From Gorsachius magnificus (lineage: Eukaryota > Chordata > Aves > Pelecaniformes > Ardeidae): DNA of 64,000 nucleotides. Positions 1-9,700 of this stretch are shown here, in pieces. The notes beneath the pieces were generated by a model. The model searched no databases, had not been told where the DNA came from, and saw only the letters and a program-made list of their open reading frames with translations. The DNA lies in assembly GCA_034008185.1 (NCBI GenBank), contig CM067107.1, positions 186,001-250,000 of the forward strand, written 5' to 3'. Position 1 is the stretch's first letter, and each line of letters begins with the position of its first letter. Position numbers and translations under genes: made by a program.

Positions 1-126
1 AGCTCCGGCTTTGCCTCAGAAATTCCCGTTATTCCTCTTTATTTTTGCCTTCCACGCCGGAGGAAGCCGCCATACCCCGGTTTTCTGCGCCGTTGGGGTG
101 GGGTTTTTCGGCAGGAGGATGCTTAC

Positions 127-2059
127 CATTCTCCGCATCACAGCCCTCTAAAAATAAGAGAGAAATTAAGGACTTTGGTAATAAATAAATAAAGGTAAAG
201 AAAGAAATAAAGGTCTCGGGGCGAAGAAGCTCTCAGCCCCTGCCAGAGCCCGAAGGAGAGATTGGGGAACACCGGGGGATTGCGGGAGAGGGATGAATTC
301 GACTGCGGTGGGGGGTTGGGGTCCCCTTCACCCCCAGTTGTGCCTCTCGGCCGCAGCCGGGGATGAAGTTACAATGGGGAGGAGCTTTTCTGGTTTATTA
401 TTAAATCCCCCCAGGGCTGGGGACTCGACCCCTTCCCTGGGCAGCCCCTTCCAGCCCCTGACAGCCCTTTGGGGAAGGAATTGTTCCCCAGGGCCAACCT
501 CACCCTGCCCTGGCACAACTTGAGGCCGGTGCCCCTCGTCCCATCGCCCCTTCCCTGGGAGCGAGCCCGGCCCCCCCTCCTCTCAGGCCGCCGCTCCGCC
601 CCCCCCACCCGCCCCCAGCAGCCTGGGGCTCCAGACCCCTCCCCAGCTCCGCTGCCCTTCTCTGGACACGCTCCAGCCCCCCCAGGGCCTTCGGGGAGGG
701 AGGGGCCCAACCCTGACCCCAGCATTCCAGGGGCGGCCCCCCCAGTGCCCAGCACAGGGGCCCTGCTCCTCTCCCAGCCCCCTCCGACACCCCCCCAGGG
801 CCTTTTCCGCCGGGCAGCTTTCCAGCCCCTCTGCCCCATGCCTGGAGCGTTGGGTGGGGTTGTGGTGACCCCAGGGCAGGACCCGGCCCTTGGCCTTGTT
901 GACCCTCACCCAGTTGGTCCCGACCCATGGAACCAACCTGCCCAGCTCCCCCTGCAGCCCCTTCCTCCCCCGCAGCAGATCCACACTCCCATCCAATTTG
1001 GTGTCATCTACAAATTCACCATGGGTGCCCTCGATCCCCTCACCCAGGTCATCGATGAAGACGTTACACAAGCCCAGCCCCAGCACTGAGCCCTGGGGGA
1101 CGCCGCTTGTGCCCAAGTCCAACTGGACTGACCTCTGTTGACCACAACTCTTGGGGCTCGGCCACCCAGCCGGGTTTTTACCCAACAAAGAGGGTGCCTG
1201 CCCAAGCCATGAGCTGCCGGCTCCTCCAGGAGATGCTGTTGGCAACAGCGCCCAAGACTTTGGACATCTTCAGCAAAGCCAAAAAAATCACCGCCCCCCC
1301 CCACCCCCAACAATCGCCCCCTCCCCTGAATCTGCACTCACCCAGATCCTCATCGCTCGCTTCTAAAGGAAATCAAGGGAATGAACAAATAAATAAATAA
1401 GTAGATAAGCAAAAAACAGAAAAAAAAATTAAAAAAAAAAAAAATAGATAAATAATTAAATAAATAAGTAAAAAAAAGATAAAAAAAGAAATGGATAAAT
1501 GGATGGATAAATAAAATAGATAGATAAGATAGATAAATAGATAGATAGATAGATAAATAAATGATCAAATGCAGGCAGAGGGCCGTCGGGCCATGCCAAG
1601 GCTGCGGCGGGAAGAGGCGCCGCCAGGCCGGGGGCGCGCGGTGGCGGGGGTCGATAACTTACCCGACTGTTCCCTTAATTTCCCTTCAAATAAAGGAGAA
1701 TGGGGTCAAGGTGTGGCCTTGGCATTGGGGGGGGGGGGGGGCAAGAAGAAGGAAAAAAACCCCGCTACTCACGGATTTTTGCGTCCCGTTCTTCTAAAAG
1801 AGAGAGAGGGGGGTGGAATTTAGCGCCTGGTGGGTGCTTCCGGGGGGGTTTTTTGGGCTTTAAACTCTGGGAATTGTCTTAAAAAATGCCGACGTGGGAT
1901 TTTTTTTTCCCTAAAATCGCTCTGGTGACGAATTGAACGAGGGCTGGGCTACGGGAGCATAGGCAGAAGGCAGCGGGAAGGTGGAAACGTGTCGGGACGA
2001 GGGTTATTTTGGAGGGAAAAGGGGAAAAAATCACTTACCCAGATCCGCGTTTCTTTTCC
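127..2059 (-). CDS. Five 21-nt heptad exons of a BG/butyrophilin-like gene (partial)
   Basis: Reading the minus strand, five 21-nt segments are each preceded by AG and followed by GT: 2039-2059, 1773-1793, 1663-1683, 1342-1362 and 127-147. Donors are GTAAGT, GTGAGT, GTAAGT, GTGAGT and GTAAGC. All are open in the same phase (two bases finish the previous codon, one base starts the next). Joined in order they give the heptads GKRNADL (first residue inferred), EERDAKI, RKLREQS, EASDEDL and EGCDAEN. Arrays of 21-nt exons coding coiled-coil heptads are the hallmark of the cytoplasmic tail of avian BG genes; butyrophilins have a few similar exons. No Ig, transmembrane or signal exon was seen upstream (2060-6700), though the 500-N gap lies there. 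The gene may continue past the left edge. A CR1 sits in the intron between the last two exons. The span given covers exons and introns. Could be a decaying gene. Confidence 0.6.
400..1245 (-). mobile_element. CR1 LINE fragment
   Basis: On the minus strand this reads as the reverse-transcriptase C-terminal part of a CR1 element, with the block around [23 protein letters not shown] typical of avian non-LTR retrotransposons. It matches the copies at 7680-8610, 16699-17515 and 55540-56150 in this window. It is 5'-truncated, lacks the 3' tail, and its frame is broken. It lies in an intron of the 21-nt-exon gene. Confidence 0.85.
1383..1565. repeat. A-rich AAAT/GATA microsatellite
   Basis: Runs of AAAT, AAAAAA and GATA/GATAGATA units without interruption. 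The flanking 21-nt exons at 1342-1362 and 1663-1683 show that it lies within an intron of the minus-strand heptad gene. Confidence 0.9.
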
Positions 2060-2768
2060 CTTCATAAAAAGGAAATAAAAAGGGAAAAATAAAAATCCCA
2101 ATGGGTAAATGCTGACGGCACCGGGTGCAACCCAGCAGCACCGCCCCAGCGTTAAATATGAACGATTATCGCCCCCGAGCGCAGCTCCGGCAGCTGAGAG
2201 CGGCATCAAAGGAGGGGAAAAAGGTGATTTGGGGTAAGAGTAAATTAAAATAACCCCCCCAAAAAGCCAACGGAGCGAGGGCCGGGCTCAGCTGGGATTT
2301 GGGGAGCCAAAGGAGGCGGGAGGCGGGTTGCGGGTAAATGCGCTTCGACGTACCCGACGCCATCATGGCGCTGGCGTTCCCGACGGGGGCCACCTCCGAG
2401 GGCGTCGCGGAGCCTGGCGGGAGGCGAGGGAACGGCGTCAGAGCCTCGCGGCCGCGGAAAACCCGGCCCTGCCCAGGGACACGGCGCGGAGGGAGACGCC
2501 TTTTCTGGGAAAAAGGGGCCAATATTTCCCCACCCCCCCACCCTGTGGGGGGAAACGTGAAATCCCTGGTGGCGCTGGGGCTTTTCCCGGCGTTTCCCCC
2601 CGGTTTCTTCGGCTTTGGGAGGTTTTCCCGGTATCCGGGGTCCAGCTCTGACGCCTCGTTTGAAGGAGCAGGTGCTTAATTACCCTTTTGTTCTCGTCAC
2701 TCGTTTAATGACGAGGTTTAGCGGGGCTGCCGGCGCCACCAGGAGCAGCCCCGCGCGTGGCGGACACG
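2060..2768. other. GC-rich DNA without recognised gene
   Basis: No exon of a known family was found on either strand. A possible donor (GTACGT on the minus strand near 2355-2360) has no convincing partner acceptor 21 nt away. Open frames here are short and look like chance products of GC-rich DNA. Confidence 0.5.
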
Positions 2769-2769
2769 G

Positions 2770-3690
2770 CGCTACTGGAGGGATCAACCCATGCTGGAGC
2801 TGTCGGCTCCCGAGGGACCCACGTGGGAGCCATATGCTCCCGAGGGATAGAGCCCCGTGGGAGGGAGGGACCCACACCGGAGCCACCCGCTCCCAGAGGG
2901 CTGAGTCTTATGGCCAAGAGGGACCCACGCTGGAGCCGTCTGCTCCCAAGGGATTGCGTCCTGTGGGAGGGATGGACCCATGCCAGAGCCATCTGCTCCC
3001 GAGGGGCTGCATCCCATGGGAGGGATCGACCCATGCCAGAGCCATCCGGTCCCCCGTGGCCAGGAGGGATCCACATGGGAGGGAGGGACCCACACTGGAG
3101 CTGTCTGCTCCTGAGGGATTGCATCCCGTGGCTGGGAGGGACCCATGCCGGAGCTGTCTGCTCCCTAGGGATTGTGCCCCATGGGAGGGAGGGACCCACG
3201 CTGGAGCCGTCGGCTCCCGAGGGAATGTGCCCTGTGACCAGGAGGGACCCATGCCAGAGCTGTCAGCTCCCGAGGGAATGTGACCCATGGCCAGGAGGGA
3301 CCCACACTGGAGCCATCGGCTCCCGAGGGAATGTGCCCTATGGGAGGGAGGGCCCACATCGGAGCCGTCGGCTCCCGAGGGGTTGCATCCCATGGCGAGG
3401 GGGGACCCACGTGGGAGGGATCGACCCACGCTGGAGCCGTCCGCTCCCAAGGGATTGCGTCCTGTGGCAGGGATGGACCCATGCCGGAGCCATCCCTCCC
3501 GAGGGAATGCGCCCCATGGCCAGGAGGGATCAATGTGGGAAGGAGGGACCCACTCCGGACCTGTCCGCTCCCGAGGGAATGCATCCCATGGGAGGGAGGG
3601 ACCCACACTGGAGCCGTCTGCTCCCCAGGGATTGTCCCCGGGGGGATGGACTCATGCCGGAGCCTCGGCTCCCGAGGGAACTCACGTCGG
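2770..3690. repeat. GC-rich minisatellite array (units about 54-63 nt)
   Basis: Imperfect tandem units share the words GGAGGGACCCA, GGAGC(C/T)(G/A)TC and GCTCCCGAGGG, repeated about 16 times. Lack of stop codons in the unit leaves several frames open on both strands, so the long ORFs here are by-products. The array runs into a flank (about 3715-3900) that is homologous to minus-strand sequence at 54110-54290. Confidence 0.9.
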
Positions 3691-4634
3691 AGAAGCCCAC
3701 GCCGTTCTGTCTCCCGTGGCGGGGGACGGACCCCAGGCTGGAGCGGGCGAGGAGTGCGAGGATCCTGCCCTGGGGAGGAAGGAGCGGCAGGGTCAGCGCG
3801 GGATGAAGGCACCCCAACCCCCGCTCCCACCCCCCTGCGCCGCTGGCGGGGGGAAGAAAACTGGGAATGACGCTGAGCCCGGGAAGAAGCCGGGGTGTGG
3901 GGGGGTGGGAATCCGTAGAATTCCCGGTTTTTTTTTGCGTCCGTTGCCCGACACCGAACCCTTCCCGGAGGAGCCGTGGCTGTGGAAAGGCCGACGGGCT
4001 CCGTTCGAAACCCAGGCCGGGCAAAAAGGCCCCGGAGCGACCAGGAAAGGAAACGATCCGAGGCTTCTCCCGCGCTATTTTAAGCTCTTCCCTAAACTGT
4101 CGGCGCCGCCGCCGGGAGCGAAGTTGGATAAAGGCCGCGACCGGGAGCGAAATTCCGACAGAAATGGGAAAACAGGGCAGGGAAAGGGGCGTGGAACCTC
4201 CCCAAATCCCACCCCTGATTCCTTCTTTTAAGGCTTATTCCCGGATTTCGGCGCCATCGGAATGACGTGCGGTCCATCGGGATGGGGATCCCTCTGCCCA
4301 ACCGGGTTGCTCCCGAATTCCCAAAGCCCCCTGGTGCGGAAGAGCCCCGGAGGAGCGTCCGGGAAAATCCCGGAATATCCCGGATCCCACCTGCGGGAAG
4401 GAAGGAAAAAAAAAAGGGGGGGAAAAAACCCGGAAAACCAAGGACTCACCAACCCCCACCGGGGATTTTCCACAGCGCCCGAGTTAAAGCGGAGCCGCTC
4501 TGGCGGGGGGGGGGGGGCATGGTTGCGACGCCGGGCGGAAAGGGGGGCGATATGGGGGGGGGGGTTTTGTCCGTACCGGAGATTTGGGAAGGTTCTGGGA
4601 GCGCAGCGCCCGGGGAAAGCGGCTACCGAGGGGG
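3691..4634. other. GC-rich DNA; 3715-3900 is a copy of the 54110-54290 module
   Basis: The first part (to about 3900) aligns with the reverse complement of 54110-54290: both read PQAGAGEE followed about 35 residues later by CAAGG in the same frame. The rest, up to the N gap, is GC-rich with G and C homopolymers and shows no recognised exon. A sequence read as CTTCCCGCAG on the minus strand near 4390 would work as a splice acceptor, but no paired exon was recognised. Confidence 0.45.
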
Positions 4635-5134
4635 NNNNNNNNNNNNNNNNNNNNNNNNNNNNNNNNNNNNNNNNNNNNNNNNNNNNNNNNNNNNNNNNNN
4701 NNNNNNNNNNNNNNNNNNNNNNNNNNNNNNNNNNNNNNNNNNNNNNNNNNNNNNNNNNNNNNNNNNNNNNNNNNNNNNNNNNNNNNNNNNNNNNNNNNNN
4801 NNNNNNNNNNNNNNNNNNNNNNNNNNNNNNNNNNNNNNNNNNNNNNNNNNNNNNNNNNNNNNNNNNNNNNNNNNNNNNNNNNNNNNNNNNNNNNNNNNNN
4901 NNNNNNNNNNNNNNNNNNNNNNNNNNNNNNNNNNNNNNNNNNNNNNNNNNNNNNNNNNNNNNNNNNNNNNNNNNNNNNNNNNNNNNNNNNNNNNNNNNNN
5001 NNNNNNNNNNNNNNNNNNNNNNNNNNNNNNNNNNNNNNNNNNNNNNNNNNNNNNNNNNNNNNNNNNNNNNNNNNNNNNNNNNNNNNNNNNNNNNNNNNNN
5101 NNNNNNNNNNNNNNNNNNNNNNNNNNNNNNNNNN
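4635..5134. other. Assembly gap (500 N)
   Basis: Exactly 500 unknown bases, flanked by GC-rich sequence. All long ORFs crossing it are artefacts. Missing 5' exons of the minus-strand heptad gene could lie here. Confidence 1.
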
Positions 5135-5339
5135 CCTGTTCTTTCCCTCTTCCCTGGGCGGTGTCCGGCGGCCGCAGCGCTCTCGGCCGCGCTCGAGGCC
5201 AACACCCGGGGCCAGGAGGCGCCGCGGCGGCGCAGGACTCGCGCAAGCGCCCTCGAAGCCCCCGGCTCCGGGAGACCTCGGCGACCTCCAGCTGAGCCGG
5301 ATTGGCGCCGCGCCCGCGAGAGAGGGGAGGGCGTGCTGG

Positions 5340-5545
5340 TCTGGGTTGGGTTGGTTTGGTTTATTTCATTTTATTTTATTTCATTTTTTTTTTTTTTTAA
5401 TTTTTTATTTTATTTTATTCCACTTTTTATTTTATTTTATTTCATTTTTTAATTTAATTTTATTCTATTTATTTTTTTAATTTTTTTTAATTTTATTTTA
5501 ATTTATTTTATTTCATTTAATTTTATTTCATTTTATTTATTTCGG
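5340..5545. repeat. T-rich ATTTT low-complexity tract
   Basis: Near-continuous TTTTATTTTATT-type units on the plus strand. The hydrophobic Phe/Leu reading frames here are translation of the tract, not a membrane protein. Confidence 0.95.
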
Positions 5546-5559
5546 CCTTTGTGCCCAGC

Positions 5560-6745
5560 GCTGGCCGCCATCTTGCAGCTCACTCCTCCCTGGACCCTGC
5601 TCAGCGCCACGTGCAACGACCGCGGGTACTGCTCCCGGGTACCGGAATCACGGCCGTGGCGGTGGAGCAAAAAACCTGGGAGCTTGGCGTCCCCTGAGCC
5701 GGACGGGAGCGTTTCCAACGGTGGCACCGAGTGGTGGCGGCAGGGAGGTGGCCGAGGCGACGTCGCGGGTGGTGGAGGCGCCAGGGAAAGGGGTCACTGT
5801 TAATTATTAATTCATTAATTAATTAATATTCCCCCAAAGCTTTGGCTGCCGATTGGATTTGCGGGCGGGAGGCGCGAGGGGCGGGGTGGGGACACGACGG
5901 GGACGTCGGAGGTTGGGATCTGCCACCGCGGGGGTGGAAAATCGCCCACGAGGGGGGCGCAGAGGCAACCAAAACCCTTCCGGGATGGATCCAACCCTGG
6001 GCGCCGGGGCGGGGGGCAGGGAACGACCGTGGTGACCCCCCCTCCCTCCCCCCCCGGCTGATGGCGCTGAGGGCGTCGGAAGCGCGGCACGATTCATTTC
6101 CTGCGTCGAGTCGACCCTTGTGGCCTGGGGGGGGGGAAGCTGTGGGCGCCCGGGGGGGGGGGGGGGAAGACACCTCGGCTTGGGCGCCTGTGAGGGTGGC
6201 GGCGTTGGAGCTGGGGCGCCGCGAACCAACCCCGCGGCTCTGCCGCCAGCCGGGCTGGGCAAGAGGAGGGAGGAAAGGGGCGGGTTCGTCCCCAAAATTG
6301 TGTTTTGGCGGCAAGGCGATGGTGGCGATGGCGGTGGGGCGGGGGGGAGGAGAGCATGGCGGCGCCCTTTCTGCCCAACGCTCCCCGCCGTCGACTCCAT
6401 GTTTGGGACCCACAGGTCACGGGGGGTCGGGGTGAGGAGCTTCTCGTCCCTCTCCCCTCCGCCACCAGGAACCTTTCGGGCGACCTCGAAATGCCTCTCG
6501 GAGTGACTCAGGGTTTCGTGGGCTGTTGCGAAACTGCGTTTTCGCGCAGAAAACGGCCTGAAATTCCCCTTTCTCCACCCCTCCCCACCCCCCCACTTCC
6601 TTTTCCATCCTTCACCAGGCCGTGCTTTTTCAGACGCAACCTCCCGTCTCGGATCGCAGAGGCCCCAATGGAGGCGGAAACTCCCCACTGCCGCTGCCGA
6701 AATAAATTAAAATAAAGAATTCAGCGCGGCGACGGTAAGCGCGGC
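5560..6745. promoter_or_regulatory. CpG-rich upstream region of TRIM gene A
   Basis: Dense CG dinucleotides extend from about 5560 up to the ATG at 6750, with no coding exon recognised. The position, directly upstream of the first coding exon of gene A, fits a CpG-island promoter. No TATA box or start site can be fixed by eye. Open frames on both strands here (for example 5819-6688 minus) look like proline/arginine-rich GC artefacts. Confidence 0.45.
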
Positions 6746-6749
6746 GGCC

Positions 6750-9700
6750 ATGGCTGAGCGCGACCCCCTGGAGAGCCTGCGGAAGGAAGCGTCCTGCTCC
6801 ATCTGCCTGGATTATTTCAGCGACCCGGTGTCCATCAACTGCGGGCACAGCTTCTGCCGTGCCTGCATCACGCGATGCTCGGGAAAATCCGACCGGAGGT
6901 TCCCTTGCCCCCAATGCCGAGGAATTGCCCAAAAAAAAAAATTCAGGCCCAACCGGGAGCTGAGGAACCTGGCGGAGATCGCCAAGAAGCTCAGCGCCAA
7001 GGCGGGATCCGCGGCCGGAGTGGGCGGCCTCTGCCCGAAGCATCAGGAACCTCTCAAGCTCTTCTGCCAGGAGGACAGGGCGGCCATCTGCGTGGTGTGC
7101 GACCGCTCCCACGCCCACCGCGCTCACAGCGTCGCCCCCATCGAGGAAGCCGCCCAGGAGTGCAAAGTAAGAAATCGCAGCCGTTTTTGGGGGGGACCCC
7201 CATTGGAGGTTGAGGTCCACCAGCCAGGGCCTTCTCCACCTTCCTTCCCACAGGAAGGACATCCCGTAGGATATCCCAGGAGGGGACCCCCATTGGAGGT
7301 TGAGGTCCACCAGCCAGGGCCTTCTCCACCTTCCTTCCCATGGGAAGCACATCCCGTAGGATATCCCAGGCGGGGACCCCCATTGGAGGTTGAGGTCCAC
7401 CAGCCAGGGCCTTCTCCACCTTCCTTCCCACAGGAAGGACATCCCGTAGGATATCCCAGGAGGGGACCCCCATTGGAGGTCTGTCAGCATCGGCCGTGGG
7501 ACGTAGATGTTCAACCCCAGGGATTCCTAAGGCGTGATTCCTCTAAACCCAACCCCTGGGGGGGTGGGGGGGAAATCATTTATGTTATTACCGGGGATGG
7601 CGGAGGAGGTGGAGGGTGACACATTTGGGCAGAAACACTGATGGGATGTGACAGCAGTCTGGGGGACCTGATGAAGGTAGAAACACAGCAAAAAAACCCC
7701 AGCTGGATGGCCAAGCCCAGAGAGTGGTGGTCAACGGAGGTCAACCCAGTTGGGGTCAGGCACAAGTGGTGGCCCCAGGGCTCGGTGCTGGGGCCGGGCT
7801 TGTTTAACGTCTTCATCAATGACCTGGGTGAGGGGATTGAGGGCACCCTCAGCCAGTTTGCAGGTGACACCAAGCTGGGTGGGAGTGTGGACCTGCTGGG
7901 GGGGAGAGGGGCTCTGCAGAGGGACCTGGCCAGGCTGGAGCCATGGGCCAGCCCAATTGGGGGAGGGTCAACAAGGCCAAGGGCCGGGTCCTGCCCTGGA
8001 GTCACCACAACCCCACCCAACGCTCCAGGCGTGGGGCAGAGGGGCTGGAAAGCTGCCCGGTGGAAAAGGCCCTGGGGGGGTTGGTCGAGAGGCGGCTGAA
8101 TAGCAGCCATCAGGGTGCCCAGGTGGCCAAGAGGGCCAGCGGCATCCGGGCTTGTATCAGGAGTGGTGTGGCCAGCAGGAGCAGGGCAGGGACCGTGCCC
8201 CCGTGCTGGGCACTGGGGGGGCCGCCCCTCGACTGCTGGGGTCAGGGTTGGGCCCCTCCCTCCCCGAAGGCCCTGGGGGGGCTGGAGCGTGTCCAGAGAA
8301 GGGCAGCGGAGCTGGGGAGGGGGGCCCCGCAGGCTAGGGGGGGGGGACGGGGGGCACGGCAGTTGTGCCAGGGCAGGGTGAGGTTGGCCCTGGGGAACAA
8401 TTCCTTCCCCAAAGGGCTGTCAGGGGCTGGAAGGGGCTGCCCAGGGAAGGGGTCGAGTCCCCAGCCCTGGGGGGATTTAACAGCTGGGCAGAGGCGGTGC
8501 TGAGGGCCGGGGTTTGGGGGAGGGATGGCAGGGGTAGGGGAAGGGTTGGGCTGGGGGAGCTTCAAGGGCTTCTCCAACCTCAGCGATTGCATGATTCCAT
8601 GATCCCCCTCCCCAACAACTTGCCGATTAAGATTCTTCTTTGTTTTTTCACGCTCAGGAGCAAATCCAAAGCAAACTGAAGAGCCTCAAGGATGAAAGAG
8701 AAAGGCTCCAAGGATTAAAACTGACTGGGGAGAAGAGAAGCCAGAAGTATCTGGTAGGTACTCGCCACTGCTGCACGCACGGAGGGGTCTTACGCAGGTG
8801 AAACGGTACCAGCTTGGCTCCTGGATTTGCGTCGAGGAGGAAAACACCTGCGGCGGCTCCACCCAGATGGGCCTATCTCTCGTGCTCCATCGCGGCGATG
8901 CACCCACGAAGGGAATGTAGATGTTTCTCCAGGAGAAACCAATCGGCAGCCGCCAAACGCCGGTGGAGAGCAAGGTGGTTTCCAAAACGGTTGGAGGGAG
9001 GTGCTTGCAGCTTAGCTGAGCGCCATTTCGGACGGAGGAGATGGGCACGTGGGTCCTCCTGGGCAGATTTTCAGGATGGGGTGGTGGGATGGTGCTCCGG
9101 ACCTCTCCATCTTCACCGCGGACTGCTGCGCCCCAGGAGCTACTTCCTACCACCCTGGAGATGGGTCAGCCACACCAAGCATGAGGTCCCCGGGGATGCT
9201 TGTGTCCAACTCGGACCCCAATGGGGCTTTTCTATGGCTGCGTAGCTGTCTGGGTCCCCCTGAGGGTGGTGGCTCTCGTGGTAGCTTGGGGCATCTGAGC
9301 ATCCAGAGGCAGACGGTTGGACTTGATGATCTTAAAGGTCTTTTCCAACCTAAACCATTCTATGATTCCTTCGGAGAGTGCACCACGCTGGATGTTTCCA
9401 CCACCTCCCAGGCCTTTTTTGGGGCTACCAGAGGTTGGAGGGGGGTGTGGATCTGTAGCGTTAAGGAAGTGAGAACCGGTGATGTCCTCAAAAGCAGAAG
9501 CAGAAAGCGTGACAGACGTTCCATTGCAGCTTCATGAGAGTGATGAAAGTTGCCAGGGGGGGTGAAGGTGATCAGAGACGGGCAACGACCTTCCTGCTAA
9601 ATAAAGCAGGGATGGAAGGAGAACATCATGACCTTGCTGGTTGCTGGTGCCGCAGTCCCTGGCCTGGATTCGGTCCTGTCCCATCCAGCTTCTGCCCACC

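Noticed and set aside
2338..2385. Possible further heptad exon with a GTACGT donor
   Set aside because: The nearest AG gives 17 or 40 nt, not 21, and breaks the phase shared by the other five.
2757..4231. Long ORFs (up to 349 aa) in several frames
   Set aside because: The minisatellite unit lacks stops in several frames on both strands; no single frame has clear coding signs, apart from the flank reported as a finding.
4228..5480. Long ORFs on both strands crossing the N gap
   Set aside because: They exist only because N codons are translated as X; the real flanks have no family resemblance.
5340..5545. Phe-rich apparent membrane segments
   Set aside because: Translation of a T-rich low-complexity tract.
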